A stretch of 64,000 bases of DNA from Thiocapsa imhoffii (GCF_016583985.1 NZ_NRSD01000007.1:1-64000); one strand, 5' to 3'; positions 9,052-18,778 are shown, counted from the first letter of the stretch. The notes: generated by a model not told the origin, from the letters alone. Program-made: numbers and translations.

Positions 9052-9288
9052 TCAGGACCGCAGGATGGCGTAGAGGGTGTCTTTCAGATGAAGACGTTCT
9101 TTCTTGAGTTCTTCGATCGTTTCATCGGCAACGGGCGTGCCAAGCTCCTCGAGGTCGCGAACACGCGCATCAAGGGCATCGTAATCGTCCATGAGACGCG
9201 CGAATTCGGCGTCCTGGTCACGCAGGTTTGCGATCTTTTCCTGCAAGTTTGGGAACTCATGGAGGAGGTCATGCGATTCGCCAAGCAT
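9052..9288 (-). CDS. YdcH / DUF465 family small coiled-coil protein
   Basis: A 78-residue highly charged helical protein. The pattern HDLLHEFP near residue 6, FARLMDDYDALDARV in the middle and LKKERLHLKDTLYAIL at the end fit the YdcH (DUF465) family, a widespread group of short coiled-coil proteins without a defined function. An AAGGA site lies about 12 bases before the ATG at 9288. Probably the first gene of the minus-strand group running down to the 284-residue protein. Confidence 0.85.
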   Translation of the reverse strand: MLGESHDLLHEFPNLQEKIANLRDQDAEFARLMDDYDALDARVRDLEELGTPVADETIEELKKERLHLKDTLYAILRS

Positions 9289-9547
9289 GGTGATTCGTAT
9301 CCTTCAGTGTGAGGCGACCTCTCGGGGCCGCGCGGAGGGTCATGGTGCCGTTTCGGAACGGTCTTGAGCGGGTCGCGAGAGGCGTATGGAAGCTCGCTCG
9401 TGACGGCCCGATCGGTCAAAATGATACTCCACCGCACAGCTCTTGAGGTAGCCCGACTGACCGCATGGGTTTCGGTGGTTGGCACCTTGATGGAAGCCGG
9501 CCGGTCCCGCCCGCGATTCCATGCGGCTCGACGATCCGGCGCGCGAC

Positions 9548-10060
9548 CTATGGCGTCTTCGCGTCGAGGTCTTTGATCACGTCCCCGGTGAGGTCGAGTG
9601 CCTCGTCGACATAGAGCAGACCGGACATGCCGGGTTCGAGGACGACGCCGACCTTCTTCTTCTTCGCGACGGCATTGATCGAATCGCGCGCGGGGATGAT
9701 GATCTCGCGACTTTTCTCCTGCTGCGCCTTGGCGACTTCGAGTTGGATGGCGTTGGCCTGTTCCTGGAAGGCCTCGATGCGCGTCTGGATCTCGGCCTCC
9801 TGCGCGCTGACTTGATCGGCGCTCATCAGGGGACCGTCGCGTTCGAGATTCATCTGCAACTGTCGGATCGCCTGCTCCTCCTCACCGAGTGCCTGGCCGC
9901 GTGGCTCGAATTCGGCGCGCAACTGTTCCTGAACGCGTTTGCCGACCTTGCTCTCTTCGAGAACCTGTTGCATATCGACGTAGCCGACGGTGGTGGCGAC
10001 GACCTCAAGGGGCAGGATGCTCGAGACGAGCAGGGCGAGTGCAAGGGACGAACGGGTCAT
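9548..10060 (-). CDS. OmpH/Skp-family periplasmic chaperone
   Basis: A 170-residue secreted protein with a signal peptide (Met-Thr-Arg then a hydrophobic stretch ending around VVAT, residues 1-23). The mature part begins GYVDMQQVLEES and continues as a long Gln/Glu/Lys-rich helical hairpin, as in Skp (OmpH), which holds unfolded outer-membrane proteins in the periplasm. Typical skp genes sit beside bamA; here it stands alone, so it may be a second family copy. The start is the ATG at 10060 with GGAG upstream; longer in-frame starts would bury the signal peptide. Confidence 0.82.
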   Translation of the reverse strand: MTRSSLALALLVSSILPLEVVATTVGYVDMQQVLEESKVGKRVQEQLRAEFEPRGQALGEEEQAIRQLQMNLERDGPLMSADQVSAQEAEIQTRIEAFQEQANAIQLEVAKAQQEKSREIIIPARDSINAVAKKKKVGVVLEPGMSGLLYVDEALDLTGDVIKDLDAKTP

Positions 10061-10355
10061 GATCTCAAGCTCCGAGGGGCTGCGACGGAATGGGGACTCT
10101 GCGCTGGGCAGTGATGACTGTGGCGCGGTGCGGCGCGATCGTGTTGGCCGGTTGCGCAATGCTGCGACGCGGGCGATTCTAACGCTACCAGCGTCCAGGG
10201 GGAATCCGCTCGTGGCCTTGCGTCGCGCGCGGCGCTGTCGGATGCTGTCGCAACGTGGCCGTGTTGCGCGGTTCGTCGCCCCGCTGATGCCAGCGGGTGC
10301 TGGCGATCGAGCATCGCCAGCAACAGTCTAGACACCTTTTTCGGAGATGCACAGC

Positions 10356-10898
10356 GTGGGCAATTCGTTGCAGGAGCAACTGCTCAAAGTCGGCTTGGTC
10401 GATGAGCACAAGCTCAAACAGTCGCGTTCCTCGAAACGCAAACAGGTCAAGCAGGATGGTGGCGCACGCCGCGCGAAGCTGGAGAACGAGGCGCGGCAGG
10501 CAGCCGAACGACAGCGTCTTGAAAAGCTGGAGCGCGATCGGGAGCTGAACCGTCAGCGCCAGGAGGAGGCCGCGTTGCGCGCGGCCGAGAACGAGGTGCG
10601 TCAACTGATCCATGCGCATCGCGTGGTGCGCGAACGCGGCGATCTCGCCTTCAACTTCTCCGACGGCACAACCTTGAAGCGCATCTATGTCAATCAGGAG
10701 CAGCATGCCCAACTGGTGGCGGGCGGGCTCGCCATCGTCCGGCAGGATACCTTCTATGAGGTGGTTCCCGCGGCGATCGCCGAGCGCATCCTGGCGCGCG
10801 ATCCTGGTCTGATCCTGGTCCACAACAAGGGGGCGGACGAGACGCATCCCGATGATCCCTATGCCGAGTACCAGGTCCCGGATGATCTCATGTGGTGA
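10356..10898 (+). CDS. DUF2058 family protein (YaiL-like)
   Basis: A 180-residue protein with the DUF2058 signature: N-terminal SLQEQLLKVGLVDE, a long Lys/Arg/Glu/Gln-rich coiled segment (about 25-85), and a C-terminal domain with FNFSDGTTLKRIYVN. It is cytoplasmic; proposed roles are nucleoid or ribosome association but none is proven here. I prefer the GTG at 10356 because TCGGAG ends 9 bases upstream and the family starts at MGNSLQEQ; an ATG at 10347 abuts the same site with no spacing. Confidence 0.82.
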   Translation: MGNSLQEQLLKVGLVDEHKLKQSRSSKRKQVKQDGGARRAKLENEARQAAERQRLEKLERDRELNRQRQEEAALRAAENEVRQLIHAHRVVRERGDLAFNFSDGTTLKRIYVNQEQHAQLVAGGLAIVRQDTFYEVVPAAIAERILARDPGLILVHNKGADETHPDDPYAEYQVPDDLMW

Positions 10899-10966
10899 TG
10901 AGCGCCCGAGTCCTCCCGACGCAGCCCCCCTCGACTGATCGGTGATGATGCCGATGGAGCGCATGG

Positions 10967-11707
10967 ATGTCCGATATTTCCAACCTGAAACTCGCCGTGC
11001 TCATTGATGCCGACAATGCCCAGGCCGCCATCGTCGATGGCCTGCTGGCGGAGATCGCAAAGTACGGAACCGCCCACGTCAAACGCATTTACGGGGATTG
11101 GACGCTGCCCAATCTCGGGTCTTGGAAGGAGACCCTGTTGCGTCATTCGATCCAGCCGATTCAACAATTTCGTTACACCAAGGGCAAAAACGCAACCGAT
11201 GGCGCCATGATGATCGACGCCATGGATCTGCTCTATTCACGTCACTTTGACGGTTTCTGCATCGTCTCCAGTGACAGCGATTTCACCCGCCTGGCCTCGC
11301 GACTGCGTGAATCCGGCATGACGGTCTATGGCTTCGGTGAACAGAAAACGCCGGAGCCCTTCGTCGCGGCCTGTGACAAATTCGTGTACACCGAGGTGCT
11401 GCGCGAGTCGGTTGATGAGGACGCGACCACCCGTCAGAGTGGGAAGGATTTGCGGCGCGACGCCAAGCTGGTGGGGTTGCTGCGTGCCGCGGTCGATGGC
11501 GCGGCGGACGATACGGGCTGGGCGGGTCTCGGCGCCGTGGGATCGGCGATTGCCAAGCGCAGCCCGGAGTTCGATTCACGCAACTATGGCTATGCCAGGC
11601 TGAGTGGTTTGCTCAAGGCGATCCAGTTGTTCGAGATGGAGGAGCGTCAGGTCGGTCGCGGACCGCATAAGGGATTGTTCGTGCGGGATCAACGGGCGTC
11701 CTCTTGA
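10967..11707 (+). CDS. NYN-domain protein with C-terminal OST-HTH domain
   Basis: A 246-residue protein. Residues ~8-150 form a PIN-like NYN nuclease domain: LAVLIDADNAQ at the start, DGAMMIDAMDLLY in the middle and VSSDSDFTRLA later supply the conserved acidic residues expected to bind metal. Residues ~165-240 (KLVGLLRAAV ... YGYARLSGLLKA) resemble an OST-HTH/LOTUS RNA-binding domain. The combination suggests an RNA-processing or decay factor. GGAG lies about 10 bases before the ATG. It follows the DUF2058 gene by 68 bases, so they may share a transcript. Confidence 0.85.
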   Translation: MSDISNLKLAVLIDADNAQAAIVDGLLAEIAKYGTAHVKRIYGDWTLPNLGSWKETLLRHSIQPIQQFRYTKGKNATDGAMMIDAMDLLYSRHFDGFCIVSSDSDFTRLASRLRESGMTVYGFGEQKTPEPFVAACDKFVYTEVLRESVDEDATTRQSGKDLRRDAKLVGLLRAAVDGAADDTGWAGLGAVGSAIAKRSPEFDSRNYGYARLSGLLKAIQLFEMEERQVGRGPHKGLFVRDQRASS

Positions 11708-11806
11708 GGGAGGGTCGAGGGTGCCGCCGCCAGTGCCAACGCGATTGCGACCACCTCAAAACCTGTTGGAAGCGCCTCGATCTCCCGGCTGGAGTGCCAT
11801 GATCGC

Positions 11807-12583
11807 ATGACCTTGATCGACACCCATTGTCACCTCGATGTCGCCGCATTTGATCCGGATCGGCACGCGGTCATCGCCCGAGCGCGGGCACTTGGGGTAC
11901 TGGGGATCGTGGTTCCAGCCATTCATGCCGAGGGTTGGCCAGGCTTACTTGAACTGTGCGCAGGAGAGGATGATCTCTATCCGGCGCTGGGTCTGCACCC
12001 CGTCTTTCTGAATCGTCACAAGGACTCCGACATCACGGCCCTGGAGCGGGCCATTGCCGCGCATCGACCGCTCGCGGTGGGTGAGATCGGCCTGGACGAC
12101 GCGGTGGTCGGACTCGACCGGGCCGCGCAGCGCCCGTTGCTCAGGGCACAACTGGCGGTGGCGCGTGAGGCGAACCTGCCGGTCCTGCTCCATGTGCGCA
12201 AGGCCCATGACGCGATGTTGGAGATCCTGCAGCGGGTCCGGGTCCCGGGCGGCATCGTGCATGCCTTCAACGGCAGCCTGCAACAGGCGCAACGCTATCT
12301 GGAACTGGGTTTTCGGCTTGGTTTTGGCGGCATGCTGACGTTTCCGCGCTCGACGCGCCTAAGACGGCTTGCCGCGCAACTGCCGAGCACGGCAATCGTG
12401 CTCGAGACCGACGCGCCAGACATGACCGTGGCGGCGCATCGGGGCGAGCGCAACAGTCCAGAGTATCTTCCGCAGATCCTAGCGGCGCTGGCCGAGGTGC
12501 GTGAGGAGTCTGTTGAACAACTTGCGGCCATCACCAGCCGCAATGCGCGCACTGTGCTCGGGCTCGCGGCGATGCCCGATTGA
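11807..12583 (+). CDS. TatD-family metal-dependent hydrolase
   Basis: A 258-residue TIM-barrel hydrolase of the TatD family. Metal ligands are visible as DTHCHLD at the N-terminus, VGEIGLD, a His in LLHVRKAHD, a His in VHAFNG and ETDAPD near the C-terminus. Family members act as 3'-5' DNA exonucleases or D-aminoacyl-tRNA deacylases; the exact substrate is unknown. It lies 99 bases after the NYN gene on the same strand and converges on the SulP gene. The ATG at 11807 has GGAG about 13 bases upstream. Confidence 0.9.
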   Translation: MTLIDTHCHLDVAAFDPDRHAVIARARALGVLGIVVPAIHAEGWPGLLELCAGEDDLYPALGLHPVFLNRHKDSDITALERAIAAHRPLAVGEIGLDDAVVGLDRAAQRPLLRAQLAVAREANLPVLLHVRKAHDAMLEILQRVRVPGGIVHAFNGSLQQAQRYLELGFRLGFGGMLTFPRSTRLRRLAAQLPSTAIVLETDAPDMTVAAHRGERNSPEYLPQILAALAEVREESVEQLAAITSRNARTVLGLAAMPD

Positions 12584-12657
12584 GCCCGTGCGGTGACGCG
12601 CGAGGAGGGCGTCGCGCGGGCCTAGCCGAGGCACGACGCCGTGGCCGGAACGACCGG

Positions 12658-14766
12658 TTAGCGAGTGGCGTCCTGGGCGGCGGTGTAAGCTGGGTCATGG
12701 CGCTCAAGCAACGCCTGCAACGCCTTCTCCTTGTGCGGGAAGAAGTGATCCCGTCCCAGTGACTCGACGATCCCAGTGCGCTCAAGAACGGACTTCACCT
12801 GATGCTTGAGTCCACTGAAATAGAGTTCCACACCCGCCGCGCGCAGTTGCTTCGCCACCTCGTTGACCTTCTCTTCGCCCGAGGCATCGATCTCATTGAT
12901 GCCACTGCCGATGATCAGGATGGCCTGGGCCTGCGGAAAGTCCGCCAGGGCTTCGAGGACGATATCCTCAAAATAGGCCACGGTGGCGAAGATCAGTGAT
13001 CCATCGAAACGCACTGGGACGACGCGATCGCTGATCGAGGTGAGCCCATGCGCCGTGATTCCGCCGAGGGTTCCATCGGTTTTGCGTGCCACGATCTCGG
13101 CGCGTGGGCGCATACTCTTGATCAGATAGAGCGCCACCGTCAGTCCGATGCCGAGGAGGATGCCGTTGGCGATCGCTGGGGCCATGGCGAGGGTTGCCAG
13201 GAAGGTGATGATCCCGACGATGGCCCCGCCCCGATCGACCTTCCAGGCGTGCACGAGAGGTTGAATGCGGATCAATCCGAAGACCGCCATCATCACGATG
13301 ACGGCCAGCACCGATTGCGGCAGGCTGTAGAGATAAGAGGTGAAGAAGAGGAGCACGAGCATCACTGCCAGGGCACTGATAACGGCGAAGAGTCCGGTTT
13401 GCGCACCGGTCTTGGCGGCCACGGCGGAGCGCGAGAAGGATCCGCTCACTGTGTAAGAGCTGAAGAAGCTCCCCGCAATATTGGCAAGCCCCTGTCCGAT
13501 GAGTTCGCGCCCGGCGTTGATGCGCTCGCCCGTGGTCGTGGCGATGGCCTTGGAGATCGAGGTGGCCTCCATGAAGCCGATCAAGGCCATCACGATCGCC
13601 GCCGGGAGCAGGGCGAGCAGCAAGCTCCAATGGATTTCGGGGACTGCGAATTGTGGCAGTCCCTGAGGAATGTCGCCGACGACCGCGCCACCGGATGAGA
13701 GCATGACCTTGCCGTCCCGGGCGTCGACGAAATGCCAGACCCGGCCATCATGTGCGAGCCCCTCCGGGACCGAGCCCTTGGCGAACAAGAGCATGGGGCC
13801 GTCCGGGATGGGGGAGCCCTCCAAGCGAATCGCGTGCAGATCAATCCGGCGCGCATTGTTCTGCGAGCGCGATTGATCGAGTTCGTATTGGAACAGACGC
13901 GCCGAGGCGGAGAGTTCCGCGGCCTGCTTGATTGCATCCATGCCGCCGACTTGCTCGAGCCGCGCCGCCTCGCGATTGCGCTCGGAAATGAGCGCGGTGA
14001 GCGCCCGAATCCGCATCTCGGTCTGGGTGAAGATCTCGATCGTTTCGGCCGTGCGGGCATCCTGGATCTGTTCGATGCCGACCGTGGTCTTGTTCTCGTA
14101 TCCGATCAGCGCCGAGCAGACGGTCGTGGCTAGGACCGCGATCAGGACGCCCGGCAAGCGTGGGTAGAAGCGCTTGAGGACATCCATGATCAAAAAGGCC
14201 GCGACCGCGAAGATGAGGGTTGGCCAATGGGTCTCGCCGATCTGCAAGACGACCCGCCAGAGGTCGGCGAGATAGAAGTCGGAGCGTGGGAAGGGAACCC
14301 CGATGAGCTTGCTGAGCTGCGAGAGGCCGATGATGAGCGCCGCGGCATTGGTGAAACCGACCACCACCGGGCTCGAGAGCAGATTGACGATGGCCCCCAG
14401 CCGGAAGAGCCCCAACGCCAGGCGCAGCACCCCAACCATCATGGCCAGCATCACGGAGAGTTCGATGAAGGTCGTGCTTCCCGGACTCGCGAAGGGGATG
14501 ACGGCCGCCGCTGACATGAGCGAAAGCATCGCCACTGGTCCCGTGTGCAACTGGCTCGAGGAGCCCCACATCGACGCGATGATGACCGGGATGAAGGAGG
14601 CATAGAGGCCATAGACCACCGGCAGTCCCGCGAGTTGGGCATAGGCCATGCCCTGGGGGATCAGCACGAGTGCGACCGTGATCCCAGCGAGCGCATCCCC
14701 ACGCAGGCTCTCGCGCGACATCGGGAACCAACGCAGGAATGGGAAAAAGGCGCGTAGACGTTCCAT
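12658..14766 (-). CDS. SulP-family anion transporter with inserted domain and STAS domain
   Basis: A 702-residue SulP transporter, about 115 residues longer than its divergent neighbour. The N-terminus has ALAGITVALVLIPQGMAYAQLAGLP, then many membrane helices, with GFMEATSISKAIA and YTVSGSFSRSAV typical of the family, and a STAS domain over the last ~140 residues. Between about residues 227 and 360 is a soluble-looking insertion: a charged coiled segment followed by a beta-rich part. The family carries sulfate, bicarbonate and other anions; the substrate is unknown. I chose the ATG at 14766 (MERLRAFFPFLRW); upstream GTG starts are possible but poorly supported. Confidence 0.88.
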   Translation of the reverse strand: MERLRAFFPFLRWFPMSRESLRGDALAGITVALVLIPQGMAYAQLAGLPVVYGLYASFIPVIIASMWGSSSQLHTGPVAMLSLMSAAAVIPFASPGSTTFIELSVMLAMMVGVLRLALGLFRLGAIVNLLSSPVVVGFTNAAALIIGLSQLSKLIGVPFPRSDFYLADLWRVVLQIGETHWPTLIFAVAAFLIMDVLKRFYPRLPGVLIAVLATTVCSALIGYENKTTVGIEQIQDARTAETIEIFTQTEMRIRALTALISERNREAARLEQVGGMDAIKQAAELSASARLFQYELDQSRSQNNARRIDLHAIRLEGSPIPDGPMLLFAKGSVPEGLAHDGRVWHFVDARDGKVMLSSGGAVVGDIPQGLPQFAVPEIHWSLLLALLPAAIVMALIGFMEATSISKAIATTTGERINAGRELIGQGLANIAGSFFSSYTVSGSFSRSAVAAKTGAQTGLFAVISALAVMLVLLFFTSYLYSLPQSVLAVIVMMAVFGLIRIQPLVHAWKVDRGGAIVGIITFLATLAMAPAIANGILLGIGLTVALYLIKSMRPRAEIVARKTDGTLGGITAHGLTSISDRVVPVRFDGSLIFATVAYFEDIVLEALADFPQAQAILIIGSGINEIDASGEEKVNEVAKQLRAAGVELYFSGLKHQVKSVLERTGIVESLGRDHFFPHKEKALQALLERHDPAYTAAQDATR

Positions 14767-15403
14767 CTCGATCTGGTTCGATTCCACTCGGTCGTGATAG
14801 CCGAGCCCTAGTCGACGTGGAGCGGCGGATCGACGCAACACGGATCGACAGGGCGGTGTGCTCTGGTAGGCATGCCTGATGGCCCCCCGCCGTGGAGAAC
14901 AGACAGGCGCTTGGGCCTTGCGCGTCCACGAGCATCGCGGGTCCCATGTCGTGTCCTTCAGGGCGCGACCACGAGGTGACCCAAGGTGAGGCCTGCTCGT
15001 GCGCGCCCCCCTTGGGTGAGGTCGTCGGTGACGCTGCCGATGGCCTCACCGGTTTCTCGGAAATGGCGATCGCAACCGCAGCGCCACCTCAAGCGTCCCC
15101 GCCGCGCTGCGGAATTGTAGCCTGCATCCGCTGCCGCGACCAACCAGCTGGGCGTGCCCGGTCTGTCGGCTTGCGGTCCGTTCAGGTCTCCATGCCGCTT
15201 GTCCTGCCTAGGTGAGCGGATGGACGGCGTCCGTGTGAATCGTCATCATGCCGCACTCGACTCGAGTCCGTGCGCGGCCCATGATCCTCCGCCACACGGT
15301 CAGCCCGCGCACGCCGCTCGGATCTTGCCCATCGGGTCCTGGGAGTGAGCGCGACCGATCCGGTCGCCTGTTCTCGGATCATCGTCATTGAGGAGTCATC
15401 GCC
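14767..15403. other. Divergent intergenic region between two SulP genes
   Basis: A 637-base gap that must hold the promoters of both divergent transporter genes. I found no convincing small gene, RNA or repeat. A tRNA-like GGTTCGATTCC occurs near 14775, but no cloverleaf can be built around it. TTGAGGAG just before 15404 is the ribosome binding site of the right-hand gene. Confidence 0.5.
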
Positions 15404-17164
15404 GTGCCTCGGACATTGTCGCGAAAACAGAATCCGTTGAATAGGCTCTTCCCCTTCCTCGCCTGGATCGGTGAGTTGAGGCATCCACGCGTTCTGCGGG
15501 CGGATCTCCTCGCTGGCGTGACGGTGGCCTTGATCCTCGTTCCCCAATCCATGGCCTATGCGCAGTTGGCCGGACTACCGGTCCAATATGGGCTCTATGC
15601 GTCCTTCCTCCCGCCGATGGTTGGGGCCTTGTTTGGCTCTTCGCGGCAATTGGCGACCGGTCCGGTCGCGGTCGTGTCCCTATTGACCGCGGCGGCGATC
15701 GGCCCATTGGTGGCGACCAACCCGGAGGGCTTCGCGGTCTATGCGGTCCTCCTGGCCCTGATGGTGGGGCTCTTCCAACTGATGCTGGGGGTCTTGCGGC
15801 TCGGCGTGCTCATGGATTTTCTGTCGCACCCGGTCGTGGTCGGCTTTACGAACGCGGGCGCCTTGATTATCGCGACCTCGCAGATCGGCAAGCTCTTTGG
15901 CGTCAGCGTGTCGGGATTCGAGCATCATTACGAGACGGTGTGGTACACCCTCCAGGCCGTCGTCACGTCGGTGCATCTGCCGACCGTCGCGATGGCGGTG
16001 ATGGCCTTCGCCATCATGTTTGGGGTTCGCGCGGCGGTGCCGCGTCTGCCCGCGATCCTGATCGCTGTCGTGCTGACCACCCTGGCATCCTATACGACCG
16101 GATTCCAAGCGAATGGCGGCCAGGTTGTGGGCGCTATTCCCGTGGGTCTGCCCAGCTTCTCGATCCCGGTGTTTGATTGGACCATCATGGTCAATCTGAT
16201 CACGGCCGCCGTGACCATTTCGCTGATCGGCTTCATGGAGGCGATGTCGATCGCCAAGGCGATGGCCGCCCGGACCCGCCAACGGCTCGACGCGAATCAG
16301 GAATTGGTCGGACAGGGCCTGTCCAATTTGGTCTCGGGGGCCTTTTCGGGCTATCCGGTGTCAGGATCCTTCTCCCGTTCCGCGCTCAACATCAACTCCG
16401 GCGGCATCACGGGATTTGCTTCCGTGATCACGGGTTTGGTGGTCGCGGTGACCCTGCTGTGGTTGACGCCGCTCCTCTATCATCTCCCACAGGCGACACT
16501 CGCCGCGGTCATCATCATGGCCGTGACCAATCTGATCAAAATCGAGCCGGTCATTCACGCCTGGAAAGCGGAACGCTCCGATGGCGTGGTCGCCGTGGTG
16601 ACCTTCGTCTTGACCCTGTTGTGGGCTCCGCATCTCGACAAGGGCATCCTGGCCGGCGTCGGGCTTGCGCTGATCCTCTATCTGTTCCGGACCATGCGTC
16701 CGCGTTTCGCGGTGCTGTCGCGCTTTGAGGATGGCACCATGCGCGACATCGCGGTGCATCAGTTGCCAACGAGTCCGAAGATCTCAATCGTGCGCTTCGA
16801 TGGCTCACTCTACTTCGCCAATGCCGGGTACTTCGAGACCAAGGTGCTGGAGGTCGTCGCGGACAACCCGGAACTCGAATTCATCATCATCGATGGAGAG
16901 GGCATCAATCAGATCGATGCGACCGGGGAGGAAGTCCTGCATCACCTGGCCGAACGGTTACGTGATCAGGGCATCGAGATCCTGGTCGCGCGCATGAAGA
17001 AGCAATTCATGGACACCATTCGGCGCACCGGTCTGATTCGCGTCATTGGTGACGATCATTTCTTCTCGCGCGTCACCTATGCGCTGGATTTCGCATGGGA
17101 TCGGCTTGGCGAAGGCTATGACCGCGAGACCTGCCCACTGCGCAATCCACTCAGCGCCCGATAG
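15404..17164 (+). CDS. SulP-family anion transporter with STAS domain
   Basis: A 586-residue SulP protein of standard length. It has the same N-terminal signature (AGVTVALILVPQSMAYAQLAGLP), GFMEAMSIAKAMA and YPVSGSFSRSAL, about 10-12 membrane helices, then a STAS domain (about 440-570) with IDGEGINQIDATGEE. It probably imports or exports sulfate or bicarbonate across the inner membrane. Starts at GTG 15404 with TTGAGGAG ten bases upstream. It lacks the ~125-residue insertion of its divergent paralogue and ends 9 bases before the photolyase stop. Confidence 0.9.
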   Translation: MPRTLSRKQNPLNRLFPFLAWIGELRHPRVLRADLLAGVTVALILVPQSMAYAQLAGLPVQYGLYASFLPPMVGALFGSSRQLATGPVAVVSLLTAAAIGPLVATNPEGFAVYAVLLALMVGLFQLMLGVLRLGVLMDFLSHPVVVGFTNAGALIIATSQIGKLFGVSVSGFEHHYETVWYTLQAVVTSVHLPTVAMAVMAFAIMFGVRAAVPRLPAILIAVVLTTLASYTTGFQANGGQVVGAIPVGLPSFSIPVFDWTIMVNLITAAVTISLIGFMEAMSIAKAMAARTRQRLDANQELVGQGLSNLVSGAFSGYPVSGSFSRSALNINSGGITGFASVITGLVVAVTLLWLTPLLYHLPQATLAAVIIMAVTNLIKIEPVIHAWKAERSDGVVAVVTFVLTLLWAPHLDKGILAGVGLALILYLFRTMRPRFAVLSRFEDGTMRDIAVHQLPTSPKISIVRFDGSLYFANAGYFETKVLEVVADNPELEFIIIDGEGINQIDATGEEVLHHLAERLRDQGIEILVARMKKQFMDTIRRTGLIRVIGDDHFFSRVTYALDFAWDRLGEGYDRETCPLRNPLSAR

Positions 17165-17173
17165 CGGCTGCGT

Positions 17174-18619
17174 TCAGCGCGCGCGCCCTTTGATCGTCTC
17201 ATACGCGGCGAGTGCCGCCGCGCGCGAGTCTTGCAAATCAACGATGGGCGCGGGGTACTCGCGTCCAAGGCGCAGTCCGGCATGATCCAGAACCGCGGGG
17301 GGCGCCATCCAGGGACGGTGAATGAACTTGACGGGGAGGCGGCCGAGTTCTGGACACCAGCGTCGCACATAGTCTCCCCGCGGGTCGAACCGCTCGCCCT
17401 GCAGGACTGGGTTGAAAATCCGAAAATAGGGCGCGGCGTCCGCGCCGCATCCGGCACTCCATTGCCAGCCGAGGGTGTTGGCGGCGAGGTCGGCGTCCAC
17501 CAGTGTGTCCCAAAACCAGCGAGCACCCAGTTGCCAAGGCAAGCGCAGGTTCTTGGTCAGAAAGGAGGCGACGACCATGCGCGTGCGATTGTGCATCCAG
17601 CCAAGCTCCCAGAGTTCACGCATGCCAGCATCAACCAAGGGGATGCCGGTCGCACCGCGCTGCCAGGCTTCGAGCAGGCGCTCGGCATCGGTTTCACGCC
17701 AGGGTAGCGCGGCGAAACGCGGGTCCAGCGGCGCGTCAGTGGTATGAGGATAATGATAGAGGAGGTGATGGGCGAACTCGCGCCAGCCGAGTTCACGGAC
17801 AAACGGCTCGATCGGCTCCGCGCTGGGGTCCTCCCAGATCTCCGTGACCATCCGCAACAGGCGCCGCGGGCTCAGTTCGCCAAAATGCAGCGCCGGCGAG
17901 AGCGCGGAGGTGCCCGTGCGATCGGGGCGATCACGTTGCTGCCGGTAGTCCGCGGCATGGGTGTGGAGAAAGGTTCGTGCGCGTGCGTGTGCCGCGGCTT
18001 CGCCAGGCGTCCAGGTGGCCTGTAGACCGCTGTCCCACGGGATGCGTGGCCTCAGCATCAGCTCATCAAGCGCCAGTCCGCTCACCAAAGGCGGAGCCGG
18101 GGGCAGCGACACGGGCGCGTCGAGTGTTGTGCACTCGCCTAGGCGTGTGCCGCAGCGACGCCAAAAGGCGCTGAAGACCCGATAGGGTTCTCCGCTTCCA
18201 CTCGCGATCTCCCAGGGCTCGAAGAGGACCGATCCCGGGTGGCTCACCACCTTGATCCCGGCGGCACGCAGGGCCTGCTTCACCCGGGTGTCACGCTCGC
18301 GTGTGGCTGGATCATACAGCCGATTCCAGTGCAGGGTTCGGGCTCCCGTGGCGGAAGCAATCCGTGTCAGCGTGTCGAGGCTGTCGCCGCGCGTGACCAA
18401 GAGCTGGCTGCCGCGTGACCGCAGGTCGTGGGCGAGTTGTGCGAGACTGCCGTGGAGCCACCAGCGGCTGGCGGCCCCGGGCACCCACGGCGCTTCTTCC
18501 TCCGGTTCATGGATGTAGAGAGGAAGTAAGTGATCGCAATCGCTCAGACAGCCATGCAGGGCTGGATTGTCATCGAGTCGCAGGTCGCGTCTGAACCACA
18601 GGATTGCGGTGTTCGGCAT
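17174..18619 (-). CDS. phrB: Deoxyribodipyrimidine (CPD) photolyase
   Basis: A 481-residue class I cryptochrome/photolyase-family enzyme that uses light to split cyclobutane pyrimidine dimers. The N-terminal alpha/beta domain begins ILWFRRDLRLDDNPAL. The C-terminal FAD domain shows TSALSPALHFGELSPR, the ELGWREFAHHLLYH segment and WQWSAGCGADAAPYFRIFNP, the flavin-binding core. GGAAGGATGTGAC precedes the ATG at 18619. A light-repair enzyme is expected in a phototroph. No other gene on this transcript is evident. Confidence 0.93.
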   Translation of the reverse strand: MPNTAILWFRRDLRLDDNPALHGCLSDCDHLLPLYIHEPEEEAPWVPGAASRWWLHGSLAQLAHDLRSRGSQLLVTRGDSLDTLTRIASATGARTLHWNRLYDPATRERDTRVKQALRAAGIKVVSHPGSVLFEPWEIASGSGEPYRVFSAFWRRCGTRLGECTTLDAPVSLPPAPPLVSGLALDELMLRPRIPWDSGLQATWTPGEAAAHARARTFLHTHAADYRQQRDRPDRTGTSALSPALHFGELSPRRLLRMVTEIWEDPSAEPIEPFVRELGWREFAHHLLYHYPHTTDAPLDPRFAALPWRETDAERLLEAWQRGATGIPLVDAGMRELWELGWMHNRTRMVVASFLTKNLRLPWQLGARWFWDTLVDADLAANTLGWQWSAGCGADAAPYFRIFNPVLQGERFDPRGDYVRRWCPELGRLPVKFIHRPWMAPPAVLDHAGLRLGREYPAPIVDLQDSRAAALAAYETIKGRAR

Positions 18620-18778
18620 GTCACATCCTTCCGTCGTCGGTTGGCCGTGTTGGAGCAGGTGGTGAAAGAGACGCGCGCGAGCGAGGCTAAGGCCGGATTA
18701 CGCCTTGCGGCTGGTGGCGGACTCTCCTATCCTGATGCTGCGATGCAGCAGGGCGGCCGGCGGTCCGGGTCTCTCGGA

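Noticed and set aside
14764..14790. tRNA T-arm-like GGTTCGATTCC upstream of the SulP gene
   Set aside because: The flanking bases do not form a T-stem, and no anticodon arm or acceptor stem can be found.
13841..15049. A 402-residue minus-strand frame in another phase of the SulP gene
   Set aside because: The SulP frame has unmistakable membrane and STAS motifs; this shifted frame is an artefact.
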